Assembly: GCF_002205165.1 (NCBI RefSeq)
Contig: NZ_NIVS01000001.1
Coordinates: 18,863-82,862 of the forward strand
From: Stenotrophomonas maltophilia
Lineage (GTDB): Bacteria > Pseudomonadota > Gammaproteobacteria > Xanthomonadales > Xanthomonadaceae
DNA length: 64,000 nucleotides
Direction: 5' to 3'
The number at the start of each line of letters is the position of its first letter. Position 1 is the first letter of the stretch. The translations under genes and the position numbers were made by a program. Below the pieces are notes generated by a model, which was not told where the DNA came from, ran no database searches, and worked only from the letters and a program-made list of their open reading frames with translations. Of this stretch, positions 8,462 through 17,064 are shown in pieces.

Positions 8462-9313
8462 ATGAAAATCGTCCCGCTCACCGCGGCCGTGCTGGCGCTG
8501 GTGCTGGCGCCGGCCGCCCATGCGCAGCCGGCCAACAAGGCCACCACTGTTTCGCCGACCGCCGCCGCCTTCCTGGCGCAGTTCGCCACCGAAGGCAACG
8601 ACAGCGTCAGCTGGGCCCAGTTCGAGGCTTTCCGCAAGCAGCGCTACGCCGACACCGACCGCAACCAGGACGGCCATGTCGACGAACAGGAATACGTCGA
8701 CGAATACCTGCAGCGCTTCGACGTGCGGCTGGCCGATGCACGCGCCGGCCACCTGCGCCAGACCGACACCCGTTTCAAGGCACTGGACCGCGACGGCAAT
8801 GGGGCGATCAGCCGCGCCGAATACGACGCCGCTGGCGAACGCACCTGGGCCGGCTACGAGCGGTCGCAGAACGCCACGCAGGAGACTGCTGCGGCGTCCT
8901 CGCGCGATCCGCTGAAGATGCCGACCTCGCATACCGCCAATGGCATGTTGGACCTGTACGACCGCAACAAGGATGGCGCGGTGGATCGCGAGGAGTTCGA
9001 CGCGGTGCGCGCAGCGAGCTTCGCCGCCACCGACACCGACGGCAACGGCACGCTGTCGCTGGCCGAGTACACCGCCGAATTCGAAGGCCGCCTGGACCAG
9101 CAGCGCCAGCGCGTGCGCGCCGATGCCGAGCGCCAGGCACGCGTGCGCTTCGCCTCGCTGGACAAGAACACCGATGGCCGCATGACGTTCGCCGAGTACC
9201 AGCTCTCGGGCAAGCGCATGTTCGACCGTGCCGACAGCAATGGCGATGGCGTCGTCGACGCACGCGATCCCGAGCCGATCGCCGGCGCGCACTCGGCCAA
9301 CGGCAACCGCTAG
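8462..9313 (+). CDS. Secreted EF-hand calcium-binding protein
   Basis: A 283-residue exported protein with a clear signal peptide (MKIVPLTAAVLALVLA, cleavage after AHAQ) and a good ribosome site (CAGGGGAACC). Six EF-hand loops are visible: DTDRNQDGHVDE, DRDGNGAISRAE, DRNKDGAVDREE, DTDGNGTLSLAE, DKNTDGRMTFAE and DSNGDGVVDARD. Most have the Dx[DN]xDG pattern with Glu at position 12, while the last is incomplete. The loops are separated by helical Ala/Arg/Glu-rich segments. It sits between the Fur-controlled small ORF and a TonB-dependent receptor, so it is probably made under iron limitation. A structural or ligand-capturing partner of the receptor is possible but not shown by sequence. Confidence 0.88.
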   Translation: MKIVPLTAAVLALVLAPAAHAQPANKATTVSPTAAAFLAQFATEGNDSVSWAQFEAFRKQRYADTDRNQDGHVDEQEYVDEYLQRFDVRLADARAGHLRQTDTRFKALDRDGNGAISRAEYDAAGERTWAGYERSQNATQETAAASSRDPLKMPTSHTANGMLDLYDRNKDGAVDREEFDAVRAASFAATDTDGNGTLSLAEYTAEFEGRLDQQRQRVRADAERQARVRFASLDKNTDGRMTFAEYQLSGKRMFDRADSNGDGVVDARDPEPIAGAHSANGNR

Positions 9314-9490
9314 CGCCCCGGACGTGCCGCGCACGTCCCACGTATCAGCCAACGATGAATCCGGCGCGTGGTTTCCCGCGCGCCCTCGCGCCTCCCAGCC
9401 CCGCTCGATCCACCGATCGCCGCAGCCAGGAACGGCCCGCCGCCACCGCGGCGTTCACGCCATTCCCTTTCCCTCCTGCGGAGTCTGATC

Positions 9491-11794
9491 ATGAAGTCGT
9501 CCCTCACCCTGCTGGCCATGGCGGTCGCCGCCAGCCTGTCCTTCACCGTGCACGCTGAAACCGCTGCCGACGCCAGCACGCTCGATACCGTGCGCGTGCA
9601 GGCCGAGCGCGCCAAGAAAACACGCTCGGCCAACCAGAACGTCACCGTGCTGACCGCGGCCGATCTCGACAACGAGATGGCCAACACGATGGAAGAAGCG
9701 ATCCGCTACATCCCCGGCGTCAGCATCGTGGACATGGGCCGCTTCGGCGACAACGGCTTCAACATCCGCGGCCTGGAAAGCGACCGCGTGGCGATCACCG
9801 TCGATGGCCTGAGCCTGGGCGAATCGGTGGAAACCGCGCGTTCCTACGAGTTCTTCCGCGGTGGCCGCGGCGATGTGGACATCGATACGCTCAAGAGCCT
9901 GGCCGTGATCAAGGGCGCCGACTCGATCAGCGCCGGCAGCGGTGCGCTCGGTGGCGCGGTGGTGTTCACCACCAAGGACCCGGCCGATTACCTCAAGCCC
10001 GCCGGCAACGACACCCACCTGGGCTTCAAGGCGGGGTACTCCGGTGCCAACGACGAAACCATGGGCACGCTGACCTTCGCCAACCGCACCGGCATCGTGG
10101 AATCGATGCTGGTCTACACCCGCCGCGAAGGTCATGAATCCGAGTCGTGGTACGACACCACGAACGACCGCATCGGGGTCGGCCGCCGCACGCCGGACCC
10201 GGTCGACAGCACGCGCGACAACCTGCTCGGCAAGCTCGACCTGCAGCTGGACGACGCCAACACGCTGGGCTTCCTCTACGAGCGCGGCCGCGCCACCAAC
10301 GATGTGGACAACCTGTCGCGTGTCTATGCGCCGGGTTATCTGTCGCGCAAAGGCCATGACACCAACGACCGTGACCGCTACGGGGTGAACTACCAGTGGC
10401 GCGCCGACACCGCGCTGTTCGATACGCTGGATGCGCAGGTGGACCGCCAGGTCACTGACAGCCGTGGCATCACCACGATCGTGGCCGGCAGCGGCTGTCC
10501 CGGCGGCGCCACGCCGTGCCTGCGCAGCGAGAACCGCTCGACCAAGCAGACCCTGGACCGTGCCGCGGCCGACTTCAGCAAGGTGTTTGCCACCGCAGGC
10601 GCGCGCCATGATGTGGTCTACGGCCTGGCCTGGCAGCAGCGCGACATCGATTTCACCGCCGTCGATACGCGCTGGAATGCCGCCGGCGCCATCGCCTCGG
10701 TGGAGATCGATCCGCGCCAGGTACCCAAGACCGATGTGACCGCCTGGAACCTGTACCTGCGCGACAGCGTGCAGCTGCTGGACGAACGGCTGACCCTCAG
10801 TGCCGGCGCACGCTATGACCGGTACGACTATTCGCCGCAGGTGGATGCCACCTTCGTGGATCGCACCGGCACCGTGCGCGATGTGAGCTTCGCTTCGCCG
10901 AGTTGGCAGGCCGGCGTCGAGTATCGCTTCCTGCCCGACCATGCGCTGTGGGCGCAGGTGGGACGCGGCTTCCGTGCGCCGACCGTGGCGGACATGTATT
11001 CGCCGACCAGTGCGACGCAGGTGATCAACGCGCAGAACGGCCAGCCGCTGCTGCTCAACGACACCGTGTCCAATCCGGACCTGGAGTCGGAAAAGAGCCT
11101 GAATCTCGAGTTCGGCTACCGCTGGAGCACCGATCGCGCGCAGCTCGGCCTGTCGGTGTTCCGCGACCGTTACGAGAACTTCATCGAATACACCAACCTG
11201 GTGCAGTCCGTACCCGGCGGCTTCCGCACCACCGCGACCGGCCCGGTGCTGTATTCGCGCAACTACACGATGCCGACCAACGCCGGCGAAGTGACGGTCA
11301 AGGGCGTGGAACTGGAGGGCCGCTGGCAGGTCAATGATGCATGGTCCTCGCGCCTGGCGGCCTCCTACAGCGAAGGCGAGAAGCGCAACGGCGACCCACT
11401 GGAGAGCATCGTGCCGGCCAGTGCCGTACTGGGCGTGCGCTACGCACCCTCGCCGGTGTGGAATGTCACGGCCAGCGTCACCCACGCCGTGGCCAAGAAG
11501 GCCAAGGACGCCTACACCACCGACGCCACCGGCAAGGTCACCACGCCGGCCTTCGTCGACAAGGCCGACGGCTACACCGTGCTGGATCTGTACGGCACCT
11601 GGAACGTCACTCCGCAGTGGAAGCTCAGTGCCGGCCTCTACAACCTGACCAACGAGGAGTACTACCTCTGGCAGCGCGTGCGCAACATCAACAAGGGCAG
11701 CAACACGCTCTACGGCTACGTCAACGATGAAGGCATCGGCCGTTACAGCGAGCCGGGCCGCAATGCGCGGATCACGGTGGCCTACAGCTTCTGA
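9491..11794 (+). CDS. TonB-dependent receptor, haemoglobin/transferrin/lactoferrin-type family
   Basis: A 767-residue outer-membrane receptor starting at ATG 9491, with GGAG 7 bases upstream and a signal peptide (LTLLAMAVAASLSFTVHA). A TonB-box/plug region follows (TVRVQAERA, ANTMEEAIRYIPGVS, NIRGLESDRVAITVDG), then a barrel ending in AYSF. The FRAP box (GRGFRAPTVADMY, about residue 493) and an NPDL motif (about 527), which resemble the FRAP-NPNL signature of haem receptors, are both present. No histidine lies between them, although haem receptors usually have one there. It lies 177 bases after the EF-hand gene and behind the Fur box, so iron-linked uptake is likely, with haem only one candidate. 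Confidence 0.9.
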   Translation: MKSSLTLLAMAVAASLSFTVHAETAADASTLDTVRVQAERAKKTRSANQNVTVLTAADLDNEMANTMEEAIRYIPGVSIVDMGRFGDNGFNIRGLESDRVAITVDGLSLGESVETARSYEFFRGGRGDVDIDTLKSLAVIKGADSISAGSGALGGAVVFTTKDPADYLKPAGNDTHLGFKAGYSGANDETMGTLTFANRTGIVESMLVYTRREGHESESWYDTTNDRIGVGRRTPDPVDSTRDNLLGKLDLQLDDANTLGFLYERGRATNDVDNLSRVYAPGYLSRKGHDTNDRDRYGVNYQWRADTALFDTLDAQVDRQVTDSRGITTIVAGSGCPGGATPCLRSENRSTKQTLDRAAADFSKVFATAGARHDVVYGLAWQQRDIDFTAVDTRWNAAGAIASVEIDPRQVPKTDVTAWNLYLRDSVQLLDERLTLSAGARYDRYDYSPQVDATFVDRTGTVRDVSFASPSWQAGVEYRFLPDHALWAQVGRGFRAPTVADMYSPTSATQVINAQNGQPLLLNDTVSNPDLESEKSLNLEFGYRWSTDRAQLGLSVFRDRYENFIEYTNLVQSVPGGFRTTATGPVLYSRNYTMPTNAGEVTVKGVELEGRWQVNDAWSSRLAASYSEGEKRNGDPLESIVPASAVLGVRYAPSPVWNVTASVTHAVAKKAKDAYTTDATGKVTTPAFVDKADGYTVLDLYGTWNVTPQWKLSAGLYNLTNEEYYLWQRVRNINKGSNTLYGYVNDEGIGRYSEPGRNARITVAYSF

Positions 11795-11823
11795 CGCAGG
11801 GGCGCCTACCCAGGGCCGGGCCG

Positions 11824-11845
11824 GTAGTGCCGGCCACTCACCGGC
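11824..11845 (+). repeat. Possible degenerate GTAG-headed palindrome
   Basis: GTAG at 11824-11827 is followed by GCCGG (11829-11833) and CCGGC (11841-11845). This resembles a decayed copy of the GTAG stem-loop repeats of Stenotrophomonas. The stem is only 5 bp, so the call is weak. Confidence 0.35.
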
Positions 11846-11856
11846 TCCGTACACAT

Positions 11857-11890
11857 AAAAAAAGGGCGACGCAGCTGCGTCGCCCTTTTT
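11857..11890. terminator. Bidirectional terminator between the TonB receptor and rhlE
   Basis: A perfect 22-bp palindrome (11864-11885) is flanked by seven A on the left and five T on the right. It can therefore end transcription both of the receptor on the plus strand and of the helicase gene arriving on the minus strand. Confidence 0.93.
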
Positions 11891-11914
11891 GCGTTTCAGC
11901 GATGCCCGAAGGAA

Positions 11915-13303
11915 TCAGCTGGCGCGACCGCCACCGCCGCCCTGGCTGCGGCCACCACCGCCACGGCGCTGGCCCTGCGGCTGGCCACCGCGCGGTGCAC
12001 CGCGACCGGCGCCATCACGCTGACCGCCACCGGCCTTCTTCGGGCCGGCATGGGCGTGGCGCGGGGCCTCGGCGTGCGGACGACGCGCGTGCTTGCGCGG
12101 CGAACGATCGCCACCCGGCACTTCGGCCTTGCCCGGCGCGCTGTTGCCCCAGCGGATCGGGGTCTGCGGCTCGAAGCCCGGCACGTCGCGGATGTCCATG
12201 TCCTTGTCGAGCAGGCGCACGATCTGGCGCAGCAGCTTGGCTTCGTCCTGGGCCACCAGCGAAATCGCCTGGCCGGTCGAGCCGTTGCGGCCGGTACGGC
12301 CGATGCGGTGCACGTAATCCTCGGCCACCATCGGCAGGTCATAGTTGATGACCTTCGGCAGCTCGTTGATGTCGATACCGCGCGCAGCGATGTCGGTGGC
12401 CACCAGCACGGTCACGCGGCCGGCCTTGAAGTCACCCAGCGCACGCAGGCGCTGGCCCTGGCTCTTGTTGCCGTGGATCGCCGCGGTCTTGATGCCGGAC
12501 TTGTCCAGGAACATGGCCAGCTTGTCGCAGCCGTGCTTGGTACGGCCGAACACCAGGGTCTGCTCACGGCTGTCCTGCGCCAGCAGGTGCAGCAGCAGTT
12601 CGCGCTTGCGCGCTCCATCGACCGGATGCACGCGGTGAGTAATGGTCTCGGCGACGGTGTTCTTCGGGGTCACCTGGATCTGCGCCGGATCGCGCATGAA
12701 CTCCAGGGCCAGCTGCTTGATGCTCTCTTCGAAGGTAGCCGAGAACAGCAGGGTCTGGCGGTTCTGGCGCGGCAGCTTGGCGAGGATTTTCTTGATCGAC
12801 GGCAGGAAGCCCATGTCGAGCATGCGGTCGGCTTCATCCAGAACCAGGATCTCGATGCCGGACAAGTCGACGCTGCGGCGCTCGATGTGATCGATCAGGC
12901 GGCCCGGGCAGGCGACCAGCAGGTCCACGCCACGGCGCAGCACGTCGAACTGGTTGCCCATGCCGACGCCGCCGTAGATGCACGCGCTCGGGATGCGCAG
13001 GTACTTGCTGTAACCGCGCAGGCTGTCATGCACCTGGGTGGCCAGTTCGCGGGTCGGGGCGAGCACCAGGGCGCGCGGCTTGCGCGGGCCGCTGACGGCC
13101 TGCGGGTTGGTGCCCAGGTGCTGCAGCAGCGGCAGGCCGAAGGCAGCGGTCTTGCCGGTGCCGGTCTGTGCGCCGGCCAGCAGGTCGCGGCCTTCCAGGG
13201 CGAGCGGGATGGCCTGCTCCTGGATCGGGGTGGGGGTATCGTAGCCCTGCTCGGTCAACGCGCGCAGCAGGAACGGGGCAAGGCCCAAGGATTCAAAAGA
13301 CAT
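11915..13303 (-). CDS. rhlE: DEAD-box ATP-dependent RNA helicase, RhlE type
   Basis: An RNA helicase remodelling rRNA or mRNA structure. The 462 residues carry the family motifs in order: PTPIQEQAIP (Q motif), AQTGTGKTA (motif I), PTRELA (Ia), DEADRML (II), FSATF (III) and HRIGRTGR (VI). The C-terminus from about residue 375 is a basic Arg/Gly-rich tail ending in GGGGGRAS, typical of RhlE paralogues and likely RNA-binding. The start is ATG 13303 (MSFESLGL) with GGAG about 10 bases upstream. A 64-codon upstream extension of the frame is non-conserved in character and is rejected. It is monocistronic, with a strong shared terminator downstream. Confidence 0.93.
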   Translation of the reverse strand: MSFESLGLAPFLLRALTEQGYDTPTPIQEQAIPLALEGRDLLAGAQTGTGKTAAFGLPLLQHLGTNPQAVSGPRKPRALVLAPTRELATQVHDSLRGYSKYLRIPSACIYGGVGMGNQFDVLRRGVDLLVACPGRLIDHIERRSVDLSGIEILVLDEADRMLDMGFLPSIKKILAKLPRQNRQTLLFSATFEESIKQLALEFMRDPAQIQVTPKNTVAETITHRVHPVDGARKRELLLHLLAQDSREQTLVFGRTKHGCDKLAMFLDKSGIKTAAIHGNKSQGQRLRALGDFKAGRVTVLVATDIAARGIDINELPKVINYDLPMVAEDYVHRIGRTGRNGSTGQAISLVAQDEAKLLRQIVRLLDKDMDIRDVPGFEPQTPIRWGNSAPGKAEVPGGDRSPRKHARRPHAEAPRHAHAGPKKAGGGQRDGAGRGAPRGGQPQGQRRGGGGRSQGGGGGRAS

Positions 13304-13746
13304 CGGGTGGAAGCTCCAAAGACAAAGTAACGCCAGGCCGAATGGCCGGACGCGAGGCAGATCAATGTGATCGGCTGACTCGGAGCGTTCCCGTAAACCG
13401 CGCTGCGAGAATTGGGTGCAGTCGACGCGGTGCGAAGACTGGAATGCATGACGAATGGCGTCGGAGTGGGGGCGGGCGACGGATCGTTGATCCATATCGC
13501 CGGCGATCCCGAAGGGAAACGGACGGCCGCTGCAGACCCGGATAGTCTAACGGATGTTTGAGACCCATACCAAATCCCCCTGTTCAGTTTGCAAGGAGGG
13601 GGAGGGGGCGGTAGCAAGGCCACGCGTGGCTGCTCCCGCGCCTGGGGCAATGCATTACGGTAAGGCGATGCGGCGGTGCAGCTGGTCGCCCCGCCAACCA
13701 TTTGATTACACTTGAAACCTATTTTCGCGATCCCGGATACCCACCC
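13304..13746. other. 443-bp divergent intergenic region
   Basis: This is the upstream region of both rhlE (minus) and the FAH-family gene (plus). No convincing gene is seen in it. It holds a G-rich run on the plus strand (13595-13611, four runs of at least two G) and, directly after it, GTAG (13611-13614) followed by a 12-bp palindrome GCCACGCGTGGC (13619-13630), which may be another decayed GTAG repeat. AT-richer sequence at 13700-13730 is the likely promoter area for the FAH gene, but I could not fix -35/-10 boxes. Confidence 0.5.
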
Positions 13747-14736
13747 ATGAAGCTTGGTTCTTTGAAGGAAGGCGGCCGCGACGGCACCCTGATCGTGGTC
13801 TCGCGCGATCTGCGCCACGGCGTGCGCGCCACCGGCATCGCCGCGACCCTGCAGCAGGCCCTGGAAGACTGGAGCCACCTGGCCCCGCGCCTGAACGCCC
13901 TGTACGAATCGCTGAACGATGGCGACGCCGATGGCGTGTTCGACATCGACCTGCAGGCGCTGGCCGCGCCGCTGCCGCGTTCCTATGAATTCGTCGACGG
14001 CAGCGCCTACCTGCCGCACGTGGCCCGCGTGCGCCGCGCCCGTGGCGCCGAAGTGCCGGAGAGCTTCTACACCGACCCGCTGATGTACCAGGCTACCAGC
14101 GCCGGCTTCTACGGCCCGCGCGATGCGGTCAAGGTGGTCAGTGAGGACTACGGCATCGATCTGGAAGCCGAGCTGGTGGTGATCACCGACGACGTGCCGA
14201 TGGCGGTGAGCCCGGAGCAGGCCGCCGGCCATATCCAGCTGATCGGCCTGGTCAACGACGTCTCGCTGCGCAACCTGATCCCGGGTGAGCTGGCCAAGGG
14301 TTTCGGCTTCCTGCAGTCCAAGCCGCGCTCGGCGCTGTCGCCGGTGTTCGTCACCCCGGATGAGCTGGGTGACGCCTGGCAGGACAGCAAGGTCCACCTG
14401 CCGCTGGTCACGCATATCAACGGCACCTGGTTCGGTGCGCCGGAGGCGGGCGTGGACATGCAGTTCAACTTCGCCCAGCTGGTCGCCCATGCGGCCAAGA
14501 CCCGCCCGCTGGGCGCCGGTGCAATCGTCGGCTCGGGCACCATCGCCAACGAGGACACCAGCAAGGGCGCCTCCTGCTTCGCCGAACAGCGCACGGTGGA
14601 AACCCTGCGCGACGGCAAGCCGAGCACGCCGTTCATGTCCTTCGGCGACGTGGTGCGGATCGAGATGTTCGATGCGGCCGGTGAGAGCATCTTCGGTGCG
14701 ATCGAGCAGCGCATCGAGCAGGCGGCCAAACCCTGA
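13747..14736 (+). CDS. Fumarylacetoacetate hydrolase family protein
   Basis: Probably the fumarylacetoacetase of tyrosine/homogentisate breakdown, releasing fumarate and acetoacetate. The 329 residues show an N-terminal cap (MKLGSLKEGGRDGTL) and the FAH catalytic fold. DYGIDLEAELVV and GLVNDVSLR supply metal-binding acidic residues, and SGTIANEDTSKG and SFGDVVRIEM match the C-terminal conserved blocks. It is shorter than the ~430-residue eukaryote-like enzyme and belongs to the compact bacterial type. The next gene, 20 bases on, is maleylacetoacetate isomerase, the preceding step in the same pathway, which supports this substrate over other FAH-family reactions. hmgA and hppD are not in the window. 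Confidence 0.88.
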   Translation: MKLGSLKEGGRDGTLIVVSRDLRHGVRATGIAATLQQALEDWSHLAPRLNALYESLNDGDADGVFDIDLQALAAPLPRSYEFVDGSAYLPHVARVRRARGAEVPESFYTDPLMYQATSAGFYGPRDAVKVVSEDYGIDLEAELVVITDDVPMAVSPEQAAGHIQLIGLVNDVSLRNLIPGELAKGFGFLQSKPRSALSPVFVTPDELGDAWQDSKVHLPLVTHINGTWFGAPEAGVDMQFNFAQLVAHAAKTRPLGAGAIVGSGTIANEDTSKGASCFAEQRTVETLRDGKPSTPFMSFGDVVRIEMFDAAGESIFGAIEQRIEQAAKP

Positions 14737-14756
14737 GCGGCGCTGCGGAGACCGTC

Positions 14757-15410
14757 ATGGAACCGATCGAGCTTTTCAGTTACTGGCGGTCCAGCGCGGC
14801 CTACCGCGTGCGCATCGGGCTGAACCTCAAGGGTCTGCCGCACCGGATCACCCCGGTGCATCTGGTCCGCGAGGGCGGCGAGCAGCACAGCGCGGCCTAC
14901 GCCGCGCTCAACCCGCAGGAGCTGGTCCCGACCCTGCGCCATGGCGATCGGGTACTGCAGCAGTCGATGGCGATCCTGGAGTACCTCGACGAGGTGTTCC
15001 CGGCGACGTCGCTGCTGCCCGGCGACGCCGAAGGCAGGGCGCGGGTGCGCGCGCTGGCCCAGCTGGTGGCCTGTGACATCCACCCGCTCAACAACCTGCG
15101 GGTGATGCAGTACCTGGAGCGCACGCTGCAGGCCAGCGCCGAGGCGCGCACGCAGTGGACGCTGCACTGGATGGCAGAAGGGTTCGCGGCGATGGAAACG
15201 CTGCTGGCCGGTCATACAGCGACCGGCACGTTCTGCCATGGCGACCAGCCCGGCCTGGCCGACGCCTGCCTGGTGCCGCAGCTGTACAACGCGCACCGCT
15301 TCGGCCTGGCGCTGACGCCGTACCCGACCCTGCAGCGGATTGAAGCCGCGTGCCTGGCGCTGCCGGCCTTCGATGCCGCCCGCCCCGAGCATCAGATCGA
15401 CGCCACGTAG
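14757..15410 (+). CDS. maiA: Maleylacetoacetate isomerase (zeta-class GST)
   Basis: Isomerises maleylacetoacetate to fumarylacetoacetate using glutathione. The 217-residue zeta GST has the diagnostic SYWRSSAAYRVRI segment (residues 8-20, catalytic Ser/Cys-free SSxxYRVR form), a thioredoxin fold with NPQELVPTL and the QQSMAILEYLDE glutathione contact region. An all-helical C-terminal domain contains CDIHPLNNLRV. It follows the FAH gene by 20 bases and is almost certainly co-transcribed with it. Its TAG stop overlaps the GTAG head of a repeat element. Confidence 0.93.
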   Translation: MEPIELFSYWRSSAAYRVRIGLNLKGLPHRITPVHLVREGGEQHSAAYAALNPQELVPTLRHGDRVLQQSMAILEYLDEVFPATSLLPGDAEGRARVRALAQLVACDIHPLNNLRVMQYLERTLQASAEARTQWTLHWMAEGFAAMETLLAGHTATGTFCHGDQPGLADACLVPQLYNAHRFGLALTPYPTLQRIEAACLALPAFDAARPEHQIDAT

Positions 15411-15428
15411 ATCCACGCCCTGCGTGGA
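15407..15428 (+). repeat. GTAG-headed palindromic repeat (SMAG-like REP)
   Basis: GTAG (15407-15410) leads into the stem TCCACGC (15412-15418) with GCGTGGA (15422-15428) around a 3-base loop. Tetranucleotide head plus short GC stem is the design of the Stenotrophomonas maltophilia GTAG repeats. It lies between convergent maiA and pilU, and the GTAG includes the maiA stop codon. Confidence 0.7.
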
Positions 15429-15454
15429 GCCACGGGCACCCACTGCCGGAACCG

Positions 15455-16582
15455 TCAGAACCCGTGTGTGATCGCCGGGGCCGAGGCCGCCGAGTAATCC
15501 GCGTACGGGTCGTGCTCGCTGCCGCCTTCGGAGAGCCGGAACTTCAGTGCCAGCCCATCGCGCGAGTCGGCCGCGCGCAGCGCTTCCTCCTGCTCGATGA
15601 TGCCGTTCTTGGCCATCCGGAACAGGCACTGGTCGAAGCTCTCCATGCCTTCTTCCAGCGAAGCTTCCATCGCCGCCTTGATCTCGTGCACCTGGCCGCG
15701 GCGCAGCAGGTCGCGGATCATCGGCGTGTTGATCAGCACTTCGGTGGCGGGCAGGCGGCGCCCGTCCTTGCCTTTGACCAGGCGCTGGGAGACCACCGCG
15801 CGCAGGTTCAGCGAGAGATTCATCAGCACGTTGCGGTGCGCGCTCTCGGGGAAGAAGTTGAGGATGCGCTCGATGGTCTGGTCGGCGTTGTTGGAGTGCA
15901 GGGTGGCCAGGCACAGGTGCCCGGTTTCGGCAAACGCGATCGCCGCCTCCATGGTTTCCGCATCCAGGATTTCGCCGATCAGGATCACGTCGGGCGCTTC
16001 ACGCATCGCGTTCTTCAACGCGTCGTGGAAGGTGTGCGTGTCCAGCCCGACCTCGCGCTGGTTCACGATCGACATCTTGTGCTTGTGCAGGTACTCGATC
16101 GGATCCTCGATGGTGAGGATGTGCCCGGTCGTGGTGGTATTGCGGTGGTCGATCATCGAGGCCAGCGAGGTCGACTTGCCCGAGCCGGTCGAGCCGACCA
16201 CCAGCACCAGCCCGCGCGGGGTCATGATGACGTCCTTGAGCACCTGCGGCAGGTTGAGCTCTTCGATGCTGGGGATCTTGCTGCGGATCGCACGGATCAC
16301 CATGCCGACCTCGCCGCGCTGCTTGAACACGTTGACGCGGAAGCGCCCGGCATCGGGCAGGGCAATGGCCATGTTGAGCTCGAGCTCGCGCTCGAACTGC
16401 GGGGCCTGGCCTTCATCCATCAACGAGTAGGCGATCTTCTTGACCATCCCGGGCGGCAGCCCGGTATTGCCCAGCGGATAGAGTTTCCCCTCGATCTTGA
16501 TGTATACCGGTGCTCCGGTCGTCAAGAACATGTCCGACGCGTTCTTTTCGGTCATCAGCTTCAGGAAATAGCCGATATCCAT
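15455..16582 (-). CDS. pilU: PilT/PilU-type twitching-motility ATPase, closest to PilU
   Basis: A 375-residue hexameric retraction-type ATPase of the type IV pilus, acting at the inner membrane. The N-terminal PAS-like domain (KNASDMFLTTGAPVYIKIEG) precedes the ATPase core with Walker A GSTGSGKST (about residue 130), Asp box/EDPIEY, and His box ATLHSNNADQTIERI. The C-terminal stretch ending YADYSAASA resembles PilU more than PilT. The conserved GE[IM]RD of the Walker B region reads GEILD here, losing the arginine. No pilT or other pilus gene is adjacent, unlike usual pilTU arrangements. Start is ATG 16582; an upstream extension runs into the divergent promoter of the next gene and is rejected. 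Confidence 0.85.
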   Translation of the reverse strand: MDIGYFLKLMTEKNASDMFLTTGAPVYIKIEGKLYPLGNTGLPPGMVKKIAYSLMDEGQAPQFERELELNMAIALPDAGRFRVNVFKQRGEVGMVIRAIRSKIPSIEELNLPQVLKDVIMTPRGLVLVVGSTGSGKSTSLASMIDHRNTTTTGHILTIEDPIEYLHKHKMSIVNQREVGLDTHTFHDALKNAMREAPDVILIGEILDAETMEAAIAFAETGHLCLATLHSNNADQTIERILNFFPESAHRNVLMNLSLNLRAVVSQRLVKGKDGRRLPATEVLINTPMIRDLLRRGQVHEIKAAMEASLEEGMESFDQCLFRMAKNGIIEQEEALRAADSRDGLALKFRLSEGGSEHDPYADYSAASAPAITHGF

Positions 16583-16680
16583 GCGAAATGTTTCCCCAAC
16601 AATCAGCGGCTTGCCATTGCAAGCGCACCGCAGGCTTCCGACAATGGCCGTGCACACAACTTCTGGCGACGGCACCCCCA

Positions 16681-17064
16681 ATGAAACCTAGCTTCGCACA
16701 AATACGACGGGCCCTGTATGTGACGGTGTGCGCATTCGCGCTCTCTGGTGCCGCACACGCGCAGGATGGCGCCCTGGAACTGATGCAGGCCCGGCAGGCG
16801 GTCGACAAGGCCACCCAGGCCGATGCCGACCAGTACGCCCCGGACCTGATCGCCGTGGCCCGCCAAGGCCTGGAGCAGGCCCAGCGTGCCGCCGGCGACC
16901 GCCGCGAGCGCAAGAACGCGCCGATGCTGGCCGTTCGCGCCACGGTCGATGCCGACCTGGCCCGCGCCCGCAGCGAAGAAGCCACCGCCACTGCCCAGCT
17001 GCAGCTGCGCCGCAATGAAGTCACTCAGCTGCAGCGCCAGCTCGCCACCGGGGAAGACCGCTGA
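16681..17064 (+). CDS. DUF4398-type exported coiled-coil protein
   Basis: A 127-residue protein with a signal peptide (IRRALYVTVCAFALSGAAHAQ), then an Ala/Gln/Arg-rich helical domain (ELMQARQAVDKATQADADQ) characteristic of DUF4398 proteins. Family members are often encoded with OmpA-like proteins, and here the stop overlaps the start of such a gene (TGATG at 17062-17066), indicating translational coupling. Function of the family is unknown; an envelope or periplasmic structural role is likely. It is divergent from pilU with about 98 bases between. Confidence 0.78.
   Translation: MKPSFAQIRRALYVTVCAFALSGAAHAQDGALELMQARQAVDKATQADADQYAPDLIAVARQGLEQAQRAAGDRRERKNAPMLAVRATVDADLARARSEEATATAQLQLRRNEVTQLQRQLATGEDR

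Noticed and set aside
9455..11854. A 2.4-kb antisense open frame over the second TonB receptor
   Set aside because: Same shadow effect; no family pattern, and the sense gene is complete with signal peptide and barrel end.
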